In this document: piece after piece, positions 37,131-48,919 of the stretch
Numbering within the stretch: the first letter of the stretch is position 1
How the letters are laid out: every line of letters begins with the position of its first letter
From: Hetaerina americana
Taxonomy: Eukaryota; Arthropoda; Insecta; Odonata; Calopterygidae
DNA: 64,000 bases
NCBI GenBank assembly: GCA_022747635.1
Contig: JAKTNV010000116.1
Location: forward strand, 582,001-646,000
Direction: 5' to 3'
Made by a program: the position numbers and the translations under genes
The notes under the pieces: generated by a model
Database searches by the model: none
What the model was told of the DNA's origin: nothing
The model's input: only the letters and a program-made list of their open reading frames with translations

Positions 37131-38489
37131 CCTACGGTTTAATGGGTGATTTCCGTTGACTACCCAACGTTTTTCATTGATCGCCTTACGGATTCAACCT
37201 TGGAGTGGGTGAAATAAGTGAGGTTCCCCAAATTAGCACTCGAGGTCTGTCAATATTTGATGCAATTTACACACACGTCCTCGGGAGAAAGTTTTAACCT
37301 CGACATGTGTCTCTGGGAAAAGTGTAAATCATTCTTTTTGGAATATACCTCGTGGAATTAAACTTAATGAAAGACTTGAGGGAAAAAACGCGTTTTCTCA
37401 CGCTTCCTTGATTTCCTACATCCCGAGGGAGCTGTAAAGTCTTTGGTTTAAGCAATTACTCCATTGTGGTGCTGGGTCTTTTTCTTTCGAAAACGAGACT
37501 TCTAATCAGAGTGAAGGGAAGGGAAAATGCGGGAGAGCAATGATGGGACTACCGGGAGCACAATGGGATTTTGTGTGATGGCTCTGGAAACGTTGAAGGG
37601 ACTGCAGAGACGGGGTTGATGGGCTGCTTTGACGAAACCTGCACTCCTTAAGACTGGTTTAAGGGGAGTGAATCTCGTCAGCTCACGACTCGCCTTCATT
37701 TTTGGGAAAAAAAATTATTCCTACAGTTTTGAAATGTTATTCTTAAACAAAGGGTGAAATTATCAATGCCAACTTGGCTAATCAGTGTTTCCCGTTATGA
37801 ATTTTTCCCTTCATGAAAGCGAACATTTTCTTAATTACGTCAAAGGCAGTGAATATAATTGTGATTTGAGCAGGATTTAAATTTAAATGATCGGGGACGA
37901 CATTTCATATAATACTTTTTTGATCGCTGGTTAAAAACATTTTGGTCGAAAGCTGTCAATTCCGCTAGGCAGGTCCGACCCTGTTTTTCCACATTTGAAT
38001 TTAAAAGGTTGAACGAAATTTGGAGTAGCACGTTATGAAACGTTATGTTTTTAGCATAATGATTTCAGACATTAACATGAGACATGAGGAATATGCCGTT
38101 CGTTCCAACCGTTGCCTTAATGAGTCTATAAATTCTCTGACACACTTCTTATGTATCCTGTCCTCTGTAAATGCACATATCCTTTCTCACCTTGTGCCTT
38201 ATTTAATAGTTGAAAATGAGCAATAAAAGGTTCGCGCTTTGAAGCAAAATATATGCCGAATTATGCCGCCATATGGACATATAGCTTTAAATGATCGCTA
38301 ATTGTGCCCTGAAGTTCTGTCATACTGTAACCTTGTCGGTTGCCTGAAAAGAGTGTTTTTAAAATTGATAAAACACGGCATTTGATGGTTAAAATGGGTG
38401 ATTTCAAATGCTGCAGCATTAAATTATGCAAAATTTGATTTGATAATATTTTAAGAACCGTTGCGATTCAAAAGAAAATACCCAAATTA
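37131..38489. other. No gene seen
   Basis: Anonymous AT-rich DNA without recognisable motifs. Confidence 0.4.
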
Positions 38490-38660
38490 TATTCAAGAAG
38501 TTCTCTCGGGTTTCCCACCGGGTCAGGTTGCAGTACACCGACGTTTCGAAGGCTGACTCTGTCATCGTATTCACCCTGAAGACGATGGCATAGTCAGCCT
38601 TCGAAACGTCGGTGTACTGCAAACTGACCCGGTGGGAAACCCGAGAGAACTTCTTGAATA
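38490..38660. mobile_element. Fold-back 3: about 80-bp inverted arms
   Basis: Bases 38490-38570 are a close inverted copy of 38580-38660, with a handful of mismatches. Both arms read toward the outside as CTGAA(G/T)ACGATG...GCCTTCGAAACGTCGGTG, then ACCCGGTGGGAAACCCGAG. The CTGAAGA + stem + GAAACGTC block is the same type of motif found in fold-backs 1 and 2. Unlike those, this one has no (TA)n beside it. Confidence 0.75.
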
Positions 38661-40130
38661 CCATACGCCGGGAAAACCTGAGATCAACCAAATTATAATT
38701 ATGTTGTCGTTGTCTCAACTGCATCTTCGTCTCAAAAATGTTTTGCAGAATTTGGCTCGTCATAAGCAAAGCAAAGTACTGAAAAATTGATTCGGGGAGC
38801 GGTTGGTAACTTTGAATGAATGTATAGCATTAAAATAAGATAATACTGCAATGGAATTAAAATTCACTAAAAAGTTGATGTTTTGCTCTGCTAGATAAAC
38901 AGACGATTTAAGGTGTTTAATGTTTCCGGAGATAGTATCGATTAAAACTAGATTAGTTTAGGCGAGAAAAAACGCTTCAGAAACACAAAGTGAGTCCCTA
39001 ATAACCAAGCTTTTTTAATTCATTTTGCAACAGCATTAGATAAGTGAAAATATAGTGATGCCTCCTGTAAATTGAGTTAATATCTAAATCTTAGAGTAAA
39101 AGTAATTCACGCGGGTAAATAGCATTTAAAATTTGTTCAATTTCCAGTGGGCAAGCTTTAACTGCTGAATATTTTCTCCGACTGTATTGAATGCGGAGGG
39201 TCTACCTGCGCAGAGCATTCCTCCCATACTCCGCGAGCGCAGCAGGTGAATAAGCGCGGTAAAAAGTGCAGAAGCCCTCCCCGGTTCCTCTCAGGGGCGG
39301 ACCATAAAATTCGCTCGGCCGGGCATGGAGTATCGTTATACTTAACAAGCAATGCAGTAGGGAGGTGGAGGGAGCTGAGGATTCCTCGATGCATTTTACC
39401 GACGGCCAACGCTTATAAATACGGACTGCTTTATTGACTGACTGTTCAGAAACGAACCTGTTCCGGAATAACGGACTTTTCGGAGCTGGTTTTCATTTCC
39501 AAATGTCTTTTGCATGGAATTAAACCCAGCGGTTGGATTTCGAACTAAATTTCAGTGCCTAACTTCAGATACATTTCAATGACCAAGCTTCCTTTCCGCG
39601 CCATAGTTAATTAAGATGCATAGCAAAGTTCTTTTTATATTACTAATGAAGTCAACCGTTGACAGATGTTTCATGTCCAGACTTTGAATACTGAAAATTA
39701 TGAATTTCCTGGGGGATTTAAGGTTTTTATAGCAATTTCTTTTGGGAGCTAAATACATCATAGTTGATGATCTATAATACAAAATGTACACCCATTAATA
39801 TATGCATAATTCGGTATTTTCTTGAAAGATTATAGTTAAATGACAGGGCGAATTATCTTTCAACGAGATTTTAACTATAGCTTTTTTACATTTACTTCGG
39901 AATTAAAATTAATATATTGCTGAGTAATATTAGCCACTTACTCATTTAACTATATCAAGGGTTTGAGACCAAATTTGATGATTTTAAATCTCATAGCAGG
40001 AAGGCAAGCAATGAAAACGGGATAGCCGAGAGCGTAAACTTGAAAAATTCTTCTCTGGAGAGGCCTGCTTGGCAAGCGAAACGCCTGGTGTCAGGTTTTA
40101 TCTAGGCACTTAACTATCCCCGATTCCTAC
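38661..40130. other. No gene seen
   Basis: Anonymous DNA. No supported feature. Confidence 0.4.
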
Positions 40131-40139
40131 TTCCTTAAT

Positions 40140-40640
40140 TTTTGTTTGTGTGATTGACGGTCCCTGGATTAGGACGAATCCTGGTAAACCCTGAAAGAGT
40201 GAGTACTTGTGAATCGCAAAGGTCACTGTTTTCGGATAGAGCACCCCTGAGTGATTGAGTGAATGAGCGAAAGCGTGCGTGCGTCTGTTTTATTGATACT
40301 TGGCATTCATCTGTGCGATTGGCGGGTCACTGCCGTTCTAGGGATCCTTGCAAACCCTGAGTGTGTGTGGGTGTGTGTGTGAATGCGATTTACAAAGGTC
40401 TAACACTCCGAAGTGATTGATTGACTGCTTGTTCACGTAAATCCCTTCTGTTTGGCTACATTTGTTTTATAATTTGGCTTGCATCTGTGTGATTGGCGGG
40501 TCACCGTCATAGAAGAGATCCTTGCAAACCCTGAGTGTGTGTGTGTGTTTGAATGCGATTTACGGGAGTGCTGTTATTCCTTAACACACCTTAGTGATCT
40601 AGAGGCTCTAAGTTTGTTTTAATTTTTTTTATTTATTTTT
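40140..40640 (+). repeat. About 165-175-bp tandem repeat, three units
   Basis: Units begin with GTGTGATTGRCGG(G)TC at about 40149, 40313 and 40489. Each continues through CCTTGCAAACCCTGAGTGTGTG (AATCCTGGTAAACCCTGAAAGAGTG in the first, most diverged) and TGAATGCGATTTAC. They lie immediately upstream of the Penelope-like RT frame, where such elements commonly carry tandemly arranged 5' repeats, so this may be part of that element. Confidence 0.7.
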
Positions 40641-40715
40641 TATTTATTTTGACTTTTTATTCTGTGATTCAGGTATACGCTGGTCACTCTTTCTTAAACA
40701 CACCCAAGTGACCTC

Positions 40716-41940
40716 GTGTGTGTGACCTGTCTCCCAACCCTCTCCGACACTTCTTCCTATCAACATATTCCTGCTGACCCTAACTCCGCATTCCAAAAAG
40801 AAATTATCGCTTTCCTCCGAGACAACGGCCCTAAGGAGAATCTATCCCCCACGGACATCTCCCTCCATTCCCCTTCCCAACCACACACCCCTCACTTCAA
40901 CATCCTTCCTTAAGATCCACAAACCCAACAACCCAGGCCGCCCTATAGTATCCTCTCGTAGCTCTCCGACAGAAAGAATTTCCGCCTTCGAGGACTACTA
41001 TCTCCAACCTTTAGTTCACTCCCTACCCTCCTTTTTAAAAGATTTCCACCACTTCCTCAGATTGCTCCTCTTAATTTCCCTCCCTCCTGACACCCAAATT
41101 ACTATGGCTACAGTCAATGTTGCCTCCTTATAGACCTCCATTCCTCACCAAGAAGGCCTTTCTTCCCTACGCCACTTCCTCTCCAAACGCCCTACCCCTC
41201 ACATCCCCAGCACCAAATTTCTCATTGATCTTTCTAATTTCATTCTCACCCGCAACTCCTTTTCTTTCAACAATAACTATTAACTCCAAATAAAGGGCTG
41301 TGCCATGGGTAGCAGATTCAGCCCTTCATATGCAAACCTCCACCTCGGTGTCCTGGAAGAGAATTTCCTTTCCAACTATCCTCTGCAACCCCTCCTGTGA
41401 ATCCAATACATTGATGATACCTTTCTACTATGGACACATAGCATAGATTCCCTCAATTCCTTCATCTCCCAAGTCAATGATTCCTCATCTCTGTCTTTCA
41501 CCTGGACCATTTCATCCTCTCAGATCACCTTCCTCGATGTTAATATTTCCCTCAGCAATAACAAACTCCTGACCTCTGTCCACATTAAACCTACTAATAA
41601 GCAGCAATACCTTCATTACAGCAGTTGCCACCCCTCCCATACCAAGCGCTCCCTCCCTTACTCCCTCTCTATCCGCGGTCACTGTATTTGCAACCATCCC
41701 GAATCCCTTAACAAATACCTCAACAACCTTCACCACTCCCTCCTCCAACGAGGATACCCTGATTCTCTCCTCCATAAAAAATACTCCAACATTCCAACAC
41801 CCCCAAGCCTGCCTCGACTACAGATTCCCAGCCTCTCTCAATCTGTACTACCTACTTCCTAGGCATTCAGTCCCTCAAATTCATCGTCAAAGACCTATTT
41901 CCCATCCTCAAAAAACACAACACTTCCTCCAACCTTCTTC
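40716..41940 (+). pseudogene. Penelope-like reverse transcriptase
   Basis: Frame 40716-40913 has YQHIPADPNSAFQKEI, the family's N-terminal block. An extra T at 40911 shifts the frame, which then gives KIHKPNNPGRPIVSS, QPLVHSLPSFLKD, TVNVASL-stop-TSIPH, GCAMGSRFSPSYANL, IQYIDDTFLLW, ITFLDVNI, and KPTNKQQYLH with SCHPSHTKRSLPYS. These are RT blocks of Penelope-like elements, in order. Defects: catalytic Asp of the DV-SLYT block is Asn (AAT at 41116-41118), stop at 41131-41133 in place of Tyr, further stops at 41281 and 41398. The YIDD box (41407-41418) is intact. Confidence 0.9.
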
Positions 41941-41944
41941 CCAA

Positions 41945-42460
41945 ATGCCCTTCTGTCACCTTCAAACGGCCCGCCAACCAGCAGATATCCTCAAATCCAC
42001 CAAGCCGCTCTCAAAATCTCCTCACACCCCCAGAGCCATATCCACTCCATGTCATCGAGGAAGATGTAAAACCTGCCCTATTTTCACCACTCCACCCCAC
42101 TCCATCCCACCATTTAACTCTCTCCCACCCCTCCCCCAATCCTCTTGCACTTCCAAGAATATTGTTTATCTTCTAACCTGTAAACTCCGCCCGGCCTTTT
42201 ACATAGGCCAATGTTCCACACCACTGAACCTTAGGATTAACAACCACCGCGCCTCGTGCAATCCCTCCTCCCCGTCCGCGGGTCTCCCCATCTCTAAACA
42301 TGCTTCCCATCATAATACCCCTTTCTACCAGTGTTACAATGTTTCCGTACTAGCGTCCCTTCCCATATCCGAAAACCCTATAGAATTAAAAACTCTTGAA
42401 ATGGCATTCATTTGGCTCTGTATGGCCTATCAGCATCCGGGCCTCAATGGCGTTCACTGA
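41945..42460 (+). pseudogene. GIY-YIG endonuclease domain of Penelope-like element
   Basis: A 171-residue frame, open throughout. A C-x4-C-x2-C cluster (CHRGRCKTC) precedes NIVYLLTCK and FYIGQCSTPLNLRINNHR, which are the GIY, YIG and catalytic-Arg region. Then come KHASHHNTPF and LKTLEMAFIW with the conserved Glu, ending YQHPGLNGVH. In this family the domain cuts target DNA for insertion. It is in a different frame from the RT, so the original protein is broken upstream. It is the best preserved part of the element. Confidence 0.92.
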
Positions 42461-42945
42461 TGGGAATGGCCTGAATTTTCACTTTGTGGAAGCGACGCAT
42501 ATCGGAGAGTTGAATACGTTGTTTTTCCGCATGAGTTTTTGTGTGCGTGGCCTTTGTTTTGACTTGCAGGGCCTTGATCACGACTTTGTAAGTTGAAACC
42601 TGGCTCTTGGATGTTGCAACAGCTGTGGTGAGCAGATCGTTTTCTATTTCGATTTTGTGTCAATTCCACCTCCTCCCTCTCCCTCCTTCCCTATCTCCGC
42701 TCCCCTCTAGCCTTTCCTCGCCCTTTCCTCTCCCCAACCATTCTTCTCACCCCTCCTCCGCCTCCCGTTCTCCCCTTCCCCTGGCCCCCTTCCCAGTCTC
42801 TCGCACCCCTCACCTCTACTATTCCAGCAGTCATTACTTCTCTATCTTCCAATGAAGACGATGCAGAATTCCGTCGACATTATGACGACAAAACGTATGA
42901 GTATTCTTTTTATGTGTTTCTATATTGTTTGTTGCTTCCAATTTA
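42461..42945 (+). mobile_element. Penelope-like element 3' UTR and tail
   Basis: Contains the CACTTTGTGGAAGCGACG block, a degenerate hammerhead-like block at 42573-42606 (CTTGATCACGACTTTGTAAGTTGAAACCTGGCTC in pieces: core, 5-bp stem, GAAA), and a pyrimidine-rich tract at 42665-42800. The terminal block from 42834 (ATTACTTCTCTATCTTCC...TTCTATATTGTTTGTT) is shared with the solo tails. It ends in (TA)n. Confidence 0.75.
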
Positions 42946-42952
42946 TTATATA

Positions 42953-43032
<80 letters not shown>
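42946..43032. repeat. (TA)n microsatellite
   Basis: TA tract that joins the Penelope-like tail on its left and the tail end of a family B SINE on its right. Confidence 0.96.
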
Positions 43033-43033
<1 letters not shown>

Positions 43034-43256
43034 AGAAAAAGGGATAGGAGCACACATAAAGGACGAACACAGGAGAGGTGGGGAAGGCGGAATCAAGCAT
43101 ATCACAATAGTAAAAATATTTCCTAGACCGGGACTTGAACTCCGGATCTTTCAACTTTCCGGGCGGAGGCACTTAACCAGTTAAGCTATCCAGGAAACAT
43201 AATTTACATTAATATCTGTGATGTTTTATGCAACCAAGTGCCACGATTCTTTTCAT
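43033..43256 (-). mobile_element. tRNA-derived SINE, family B copy 2
   Basis: Same structure as 32398-32656 with more divergence: B-box region ACTTGAACTCCGGATC and D-arm region TTAAGCTATCCAGGA on the given strand. The 5' leader stops in CGATTCTTT-like sequence, directly abutting the truncated 5' end of RTE copy B at 43257. Confidence 0.8.
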
Positions 43257-43539
43257 GGGTCACCCATGCCAGATAGGTCGAAGGTTAGGAGCCAGACGAA
43301 AGGTAGTCCACGCAGCGTCTGTTCCTCAGTGAAACGGCTGCAATGGCGTCTGACCCCACTGGGGCGGCCAATAAGTGATGGTGTCACGTTAAAAAACACT
43401 ATGGAGGAAGGCAACTACGGGGCTCGGCCCAATCGGCCTTGTGCCGTGCCCGGCAGCGGTGGAGGCAAGGCTTCCGCGGTCGTCATCCCACGAAACCCAT
43501 GCAGGGTAAAACCAGCAGCAACAGGACAGAAGACGCGGG

Positions 43540-44290
43540 AGAAGAAGACCAAATTAATTAGAATAGGAACGTGGAATGTTAGGACAATGATGAGGACAGG
43601 GAAATTGGAGAATGTTAAGCGAGAGATGGAAAAGGGAAATATAGATATTTTAGGTCTATGCGAGGTGAGATGAAAGGATAGCGGGCATTACTGGAGTGAT
43701 AATTATAGAATAATATAAAGCGGCGGGGACGAGAGCCAACTAGGGGTTGCCATAAAATTAAATGAAGAGGTAGGAAGAAGCGTAGTCAACATAGAGCAGG
43801 TAACGGATAGATAATTACTAATAGAGATAAAAGCAGAACCGACGAACTTAGTTATTATTCAGGTATACATGCCACCGAGCCACCATAAGGAAGAAGAGGT
43901 CGATAAGATATACGATCAGGTAGAGGACATAATCTTGCGTGTTCCCGCAGGGAAGCATTTGATAGTGATGGGGGATTGGAATGCGACGGTTGGCGAAGGA
44001 AGAAATGGTGACGAGGTCGGGGACTACGGTTTAGGCACGAGGAATGACCGCGGGGAGAAAGCAGTTGAGTTCTGCAGGAACAGGAGTTAGTCATCACCAA
44101 CACTCGGTTTGGACACCGCAAAAGACGCAGGTATACATGGAAAATGCCAGGTGAGAAAGGTATCAGCTAGATAATATTCTGGTTAGACACAGGTTTAGCA
44201 ACAGTGTGATAAATTCGCACAGCTTCCCGGGAGCGAATGTGGACTCTGACCACAATTTAGTTGTTATGAAATGTAGCATCCGTTTCTAAA
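43540..44290 (+). pseudogene. AP-like endonuclease of RTE copy B
   Basis: One frame gives IRIGTWNVRTMMRTGKLENV, GNIDILGLCEVR, then a TGA at 43671-43673 where the family has Trp. It continues through TAA at 43716 and 43812 to IVMGDWNATVGEGRNGDEVG and GDYGLGTRNDRG. A frameshift near 44085 leads to ELVITNTRFGHRKRRRYTW, and ANVDSDHNLVVMKC with the catalytic Asp-His pair. The domain nicks target DNA to prime reverse transcription. The catalytic motifs are still readable, but the protein is interrupted at least four times. Confidence 0.9.
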
Positions 44291-44389
44291 AGAAAAGGCA
44301 AGGGCGGCGAGTTAGAAAATGGAACGTAGAAGCATTAAATGGTTTAAAAAGGAAGGAGTACAAACAGGTGGTAGAGGAAATCATGGAGG

Positions 44390-46300
44390 ATGGTAAAGAG
44401 TGCTATCGAAGAAAAATGGGAAAGTATCAAGAAAGGGTTATCGAAAGCCGCAAAAGACACTATTGGAACCGTTAACGCTAAAAGGACTAGGAAACAATGG
44501 ATCATGGATGAGATGATTAAAAATATGGATGAGCGGCGAAAATGGAAGAATGTAAATACAGGGTTAGGCAAAATGAAGTACAAAAAATTAAACAATAAAT
44601 TGAGGCGGGCAAAAAATAAATCAAAAGAAGCATGGTGGAAGACGCAGTGCGAGGATATGTAGGTGGAAGACGCAGTGAGAGTCTCCAGAGAAAGGAGGAA
44701 ATCGGTGCGATGTACAGCAAAGTTAAATCGTTATCGGGAAGTAAGAAACGGAGATCAATGCTAACATATAGAGATAAGGCGGGTAAGGTAATAGTTGACG
44801 CAGGAAAGATCCAAGAGAGATGGAAGGAGTATATCGAAGAACTCGATAGTAAAGAACTTAGACCAACAAAATTAGACATTGAAAAATAATATGACGCAGA
44901 GGAAGACAGCTTAGTTCCAGGCATGCTAGACAATGAGTTAGAAAGGGCATTAAGGGAGATTAAACTAAATAAGGCCGTGGGGGTGGATAACCTTCCCGCG
45001 GATCTATTGAAATGTGTAGGAAAATATGGGAGGAAGAGGCTATATGGGCTGATTCGTAGTATTTTTGAGGAGGGAATCTGGCTGGAAGACTTTGTGAGAT
45101 CAGTTTAGTTCCTATTCTGAAAAAGGTAAAGGTACATCATGTGAGGACTACAGGACAATAAGTTTGATATCCCACACGGCTAAAGTTGTTCTTAGGATAA
45201 TAAAAAAAGGATAGAGAGTAGGGCAAATGATTACTTAGGGGATGATCAGTTTGGGTTTAGGAAGGGGAGAGGTACGCGTGATGACATTGCAGTAATGAGA
45301 TTATAAATCGAGAGAAATATAGAATACAACTAGGAGGTATTTGCCTCTTTCGTAGATTTTGAAAAAGCGTTTGATAGAGTTAGTTTGGAAAAACCAATGA
45401 GTATATTGCAGAAAATAGGAATAGATTGGAGGGAATGGAGGCTAATCCGCGACCTGTGCATGTCTCAGACTGCTCAGGTACCAGTGGGGAACGGGGAGTC
45501 CGGTTGGGCAGTGTTAGGAAGAGGTGTAAGGTAGAGTTGCCCAGTATCACCGTTGCTGTTAAACCTGTATGTTGAGGAAATGATAAAAAAGTATGGGAAG
45601 AACTGGAAGTAGGAATGAAAGTGGGCGGGGAATTCTTAAAATCAGTTGGATTTTCTAATGACCAAGCTGTAGTTTGTCAGTCAGCCAAGGGGCTGCAAGC
45701 ATTGCTGAGTGAATTGGAAATTCAGTGCGGCAGGTATGGGATGAAAATCAATATTAATAAAACAAAGGTTATGCGGTTTCCCAGAAAGAAAAAGGCTAAG
45801 CTAAACATTAAAATAGGCGGGCAAAAACTAGAGCAGCTAAAAAAATTTACGTATCTCGGTAGTGTTTTGGACCAACACGGTCAAAGTAGTAGGGACGTAA
45901 GGAGAAGAATTGCGCTAGGCAAAGAGGCTTTCACAAGGTGGAGGGAGTTGATGATAGGGACGTTAAGAGAGTAGGGATATTAAGAAAAGACTTGTAAAAA
46001 CTTTGATATGCAAAGTAGCTATGTACGGCGCGGAAACGTGGTCATTGAAGCAGGAGGATATACGTAGATTGGAGGCTTTTGAAATGTGGGTGAGGAGAAG
46101 AAAGGAGAAGGTGAAATGGACAGAGAAGAAAACAAATGAGGAAGTCCTTGATATGGTGGGCGAGGACAGGTGTCTGTCAGGAGAAATGCTATGGAGGCAG
46201 GAAAAGTGGATGAAGGGTGTATTGACCGGCAGTGGGATGTTGAAGACTGTGATAGAGGGGAGAATATTAGGCAAATGGTGAAAGGAAAGGAACAGGATAG
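44390..46300 (+). pseudogene. Reverse transcriptase of RTE copy B
   Basis: The linker frame at 44390-44889 is Lys-rich. RT blocks: LREIKLNKAVGVDNLPADLLK (44950-45010), DDQFGFRKGRGTRDDIAVM (45240-45300), FVDFEKAFDRV (45350-45385; palm Asp present), GRGVR-stop-SCPVSPLLLNLY (45520-45575), VGFSNDQAVVCQSAKGLQ (45645-45700), GMKININKTKVMRF, FTYLGSVLDQHG, VAMYGAETWSL and the C-terminus to 46300. The catalytic FADD box reads F-S-N-D (AAT at 45657-45659). Frameshifts and stops separate the blocks. Confidence 0.9.
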
Positions 46301-46470
46301 GGATGCTGGACGGGATGAAGGGAGGAAGAAAGTACTCAGAGATGAAGAGGGACCTGATGTAGGGTGGGATGTTGTGTTTTGCTCGGGGCCACAAATTGTT
46401 TAATTGGTAATTTTGTCCATCCAAAAACCTACCTTTACCGGTATATTACCTAATAATAATTATATATATA

Positions 46471-48224
46471 TAATCAATAGACGGTAGTTGAATTAATAGA
46501 GCGTGATTTAGTCGCTAGTACTCACCCTAGCTACTTCCATGTAACATTCAAAAATGGACCTCTTGAAGAAGCCCGACCATTCCGCTTGGATGAGGGGGTC
46601 GACCGTGAAGATAAGAAATCCATAAACCGTTGTGAATCGTGTCAAGATTCTAATTCATTTTACTCTATAAATCGAGTTTGCGAAAAAATATAAGCAATAT
46701 TTGGTTGGGATTTAGGCCCCCTCAGAAATCATAGTAATGGGTTATCAAATCTTTATCGACTTATTGAAGTGATTTAAGAAAGGAGTTCTCCATCTTACCC
46801 AACTCATTCTCACCGCAATCTTGTTCAGAGTAACGTGAATGTTGGCAGAGAAAATAATCGGATAAATAAATGGTACTGAGATATATTTTTAGTGGAGCTT
46901 AGATTTGAGGTATTTTTAAATGATGATCCCATTTTATTATTTGCTTTTGAAGAAATCCCTTTATTTTAAATGAGACTTTGCATTTGGCTCCTGTTAGATC
47001 ACATTGGTAAGAAACACTTTCGAGGTAACATTCCAACGAAGGAAATCACCGTAAGGCGTGGGTAAGAAAAGAAGACACTGTTTATATTTTATTTGCATTC
47101 ACTGGGATCGTATCTTTGGTTAATCGAAATTTTTAAAAAAATCTCTGGCTTCACCCTGGTTAATGCTCCCGGAAATTATGAAGCAACTATCCGTCGTTTG
47201 ACCCTTGGAGTACCAACACGTGAATGGGCTAAATAGAAGTGTTACCAAAATTGATGCATATTTTCATTACGGTTCCAGAAAGGGCCCTCAATTCTGCAGG
47301 GCCCTTTTGTGTGGCTCGTTGCGGGAGGAAGTTAGGTTCGCTCTCTGGATGAATCCTCCGGATGGATCGATGGCGAGATTAAGTCGGACGGGTGGATGGA
47401 CAGCTGTGAATTGGAGCCGGGCGTGAGTCGGGGAAAATTTGGGACGGCGGGCCTTGATGGTCGAGGGGGAGTGTTTTATAAATCAGGAGAGAGAAAAATG
47501 CTCCGGAGGTATTCGTGGCGGCGAGCGCAAGCAGAGCGTATCAAAGCTACATATTTCAAATGGATTTCGTGATGCTTTCCACCCACGCTCAGAGAGAGCG
47601 TCCCTCTCCCGTGCTTCATTAAACTCCAAAAATGCCAAATTTATGACCGCTTTGAATCGAGTCGAAGAGTTTTCCCCGACGTGGAAGCCCAGCATCTGCC
47701 TCTAAGGAAACAAAAAGAACTACGTGGAACGAAATACTTGGGAGTAGTTTTGTCTTGAGTAGCTGACTAAATAGGTTGGTAGGGCCATAGTATTGAAGTT
47801 TATTTCACCCATTTTTGTTACGACACAATCAATCAACTAATTTTAACTATTGTGGTAGTAACAAAGTGTCAACAAACGCTTAGTCAAAAAATTGTCTTAT
47901 TTGCCCAGTGCAAAAAATGTTGTCTAAAATCCTTAATTTTCATGCATTGTTGAATATGAGCTCATGCAGTGATTTTGGACAATGGAATTACATGATTGTG
48001 GTTTCCAAAAGATCGAGCGGGATAAAAGTAAAAATTATGCAGCTTCTGAAGTTGCATGGAATGGGGAACAGAGAGAAAATTTTGGAAACCAAAAATACGC
48101 ACGTAAAACTTTCATTAGTGAAAGTTGAAATGGTGATGATTGACGGGAAAATGGAACCGAGTTTCCCAAAAAACTGGTGGGTGACATTCCATTCAGTATT
48201 TTCATTTCTTTTCCTTTTGATATA
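46471..48224. other. No gene seen; one hairpin
   Basis: Anonymous sequence. A 10-bp perfect hairpin (AAAGGGCCCT, loop of 9, AGGGCCCTTT) lies at 47279-47307. Frames at 47205-47705 are in locally GC-richer DNA and show no domain. Confidence 0.4.
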
Positions 48225-48782
48225 CAGGGTTCGTCCGGAAAATATGTGTACTGACTCCTGGGCTGGGCGCGCCACTCCAGGCGCGCCCAGCACCGCTCTG
48301 ACGGGCTGCGATTGGAGGGGGGTATGTTGGCAAGCGACGCTGAAAAAGGCAGTCGGCTCTGAGCTGTGGTGTAGTGAGGAGCTCTGTTAACGCGAACCTC
48401 CACGCTTCGACCCACGTCACGGAACGCGATGCCGAAGTTTTTGGAGCAGCGTTATTCCATCAAATTTGCGGTAAAGCTTGGGAAATCGTCTACCGGAACT
48501 GTCGGTATGATTAACCAGGCTTACGGGGAGTCAGGCATGTCCAGAAACATGATCTTTCGGTGGCACAAGATGTTCGTGGAGGGCAGAGAAGAGGTCGACG
48601 ACGAGTCTTCGAGAGGTTCCCGATGATGCCTTCGCGGGAGCGTTCCAGGAATGAGAACGCCGCTGGAACAAGTGTATCGACTCACAAGGGTCCTATTTTG
48701 AGGAATATTAGCTTAAGATATGTAAAAGTGTAATAAATTTTTTTTCCTGAGCTCAGTACACTTATTTTCCGGACGAACCCTG
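48225..48782 (+). mobile_element. Internally deleted mariner (non-autonomous derivative)
   Basis: 558 bp, bounded by terminal inverted repeats of about 28 bp (left CAGGGTTCGTCCGGAAAATATG..., right the inverse with AAG in place of ATG). Flanking TA at 48223-48224 and 48783-48784. Inside are only the two ends of a transposase gene. A 12-bp GC-rich hairpin (48262-48291, GCTGGGCGCGCC arms) lies in the 5' leader. Both ends look usable by a trans-acting enzyme. It belongs to a different mariner lineage from the copy at 24398. Confidence 0.9.
48429..48720 (+). pseudogene. mariner transposase remnant: N- and C-terminal ends joined
   Basis: The frame opens at ATG 48429 (MPKFLEQRYSIKFAVKLGKS) and encodes the first helix-turn-helix, through MIFRWHKMFVEGREEVDDE, to a stop after 65 residues. 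The next recognisable coding is the extreme C-terminus, (R)WNKCIDSQGSYFEEY, at about 48660-48710. About 800 bases, including the whole DDD catalytic core, are missing compared with a normal mariner. No activity is possible. Confidence 0.88.
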
Positions 48783-48919
48783 TATTTCATTCCTTGGGTT
48801 CTCTGTGCGAGTAAATCTACGATACGCAAAATTAAACCAAGTAAAGACATTATGCATTCAAATAGTCGTTTATATACCCATATATTCAAATATATGCCCA
48901 CATTCATATGTAAGTATAT
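48783..48919. other. Short spacer between two mariner remnants
   Basis: AT-rich, nothing recognised. Confidence 0.4.

Larger units (their letters stand above)
40641..42945 (+). mobile_element. Penelope-like element with GIY-YIG endonuclease, degenerate
   Basis: Order on the plus strand: RT N-terminal region, RT palm, linker, zinc-finger-like and GIY-YIG endonuclease, then a pyrimidine-rich 3' tail ending at (TA)n. Penelope-like elements encode this single RT + endonuclease protein and are a class separate from LTR and LINE elements. Multiple nonsense codons and frameshifts make it non-functional. The 3' tail from 42834 matches the solo copies and the fold-back arms near 23.7 and 32.7 kb. Confidence 0.9.
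43257..46465 (+). mobile_element. RTE-like retrotransposon copy B, longest copy
   Basis: Contains most of the 5' UTR (43257-43540), endonuclease (43540-44280), linker, RT (44900-46300) and 3' end with the CCAAAAACCTACCT...TTACCTAATAATAA tail and a short TA tract (46450-46470). It is missing about 106 bases of 5' leader compared with the fragment at 25788. Numerous stops and frameshifts. Copies A and C share its RT region closely, so this is one family with at least four insertions in the window. Confidence 0.92.

Noticed and set aside
40140..40640. CRISPR array
   Set aside because: Units are about 165-175 bp with no alternating short repeat and unique spacer; the genome context is eukaryotic.
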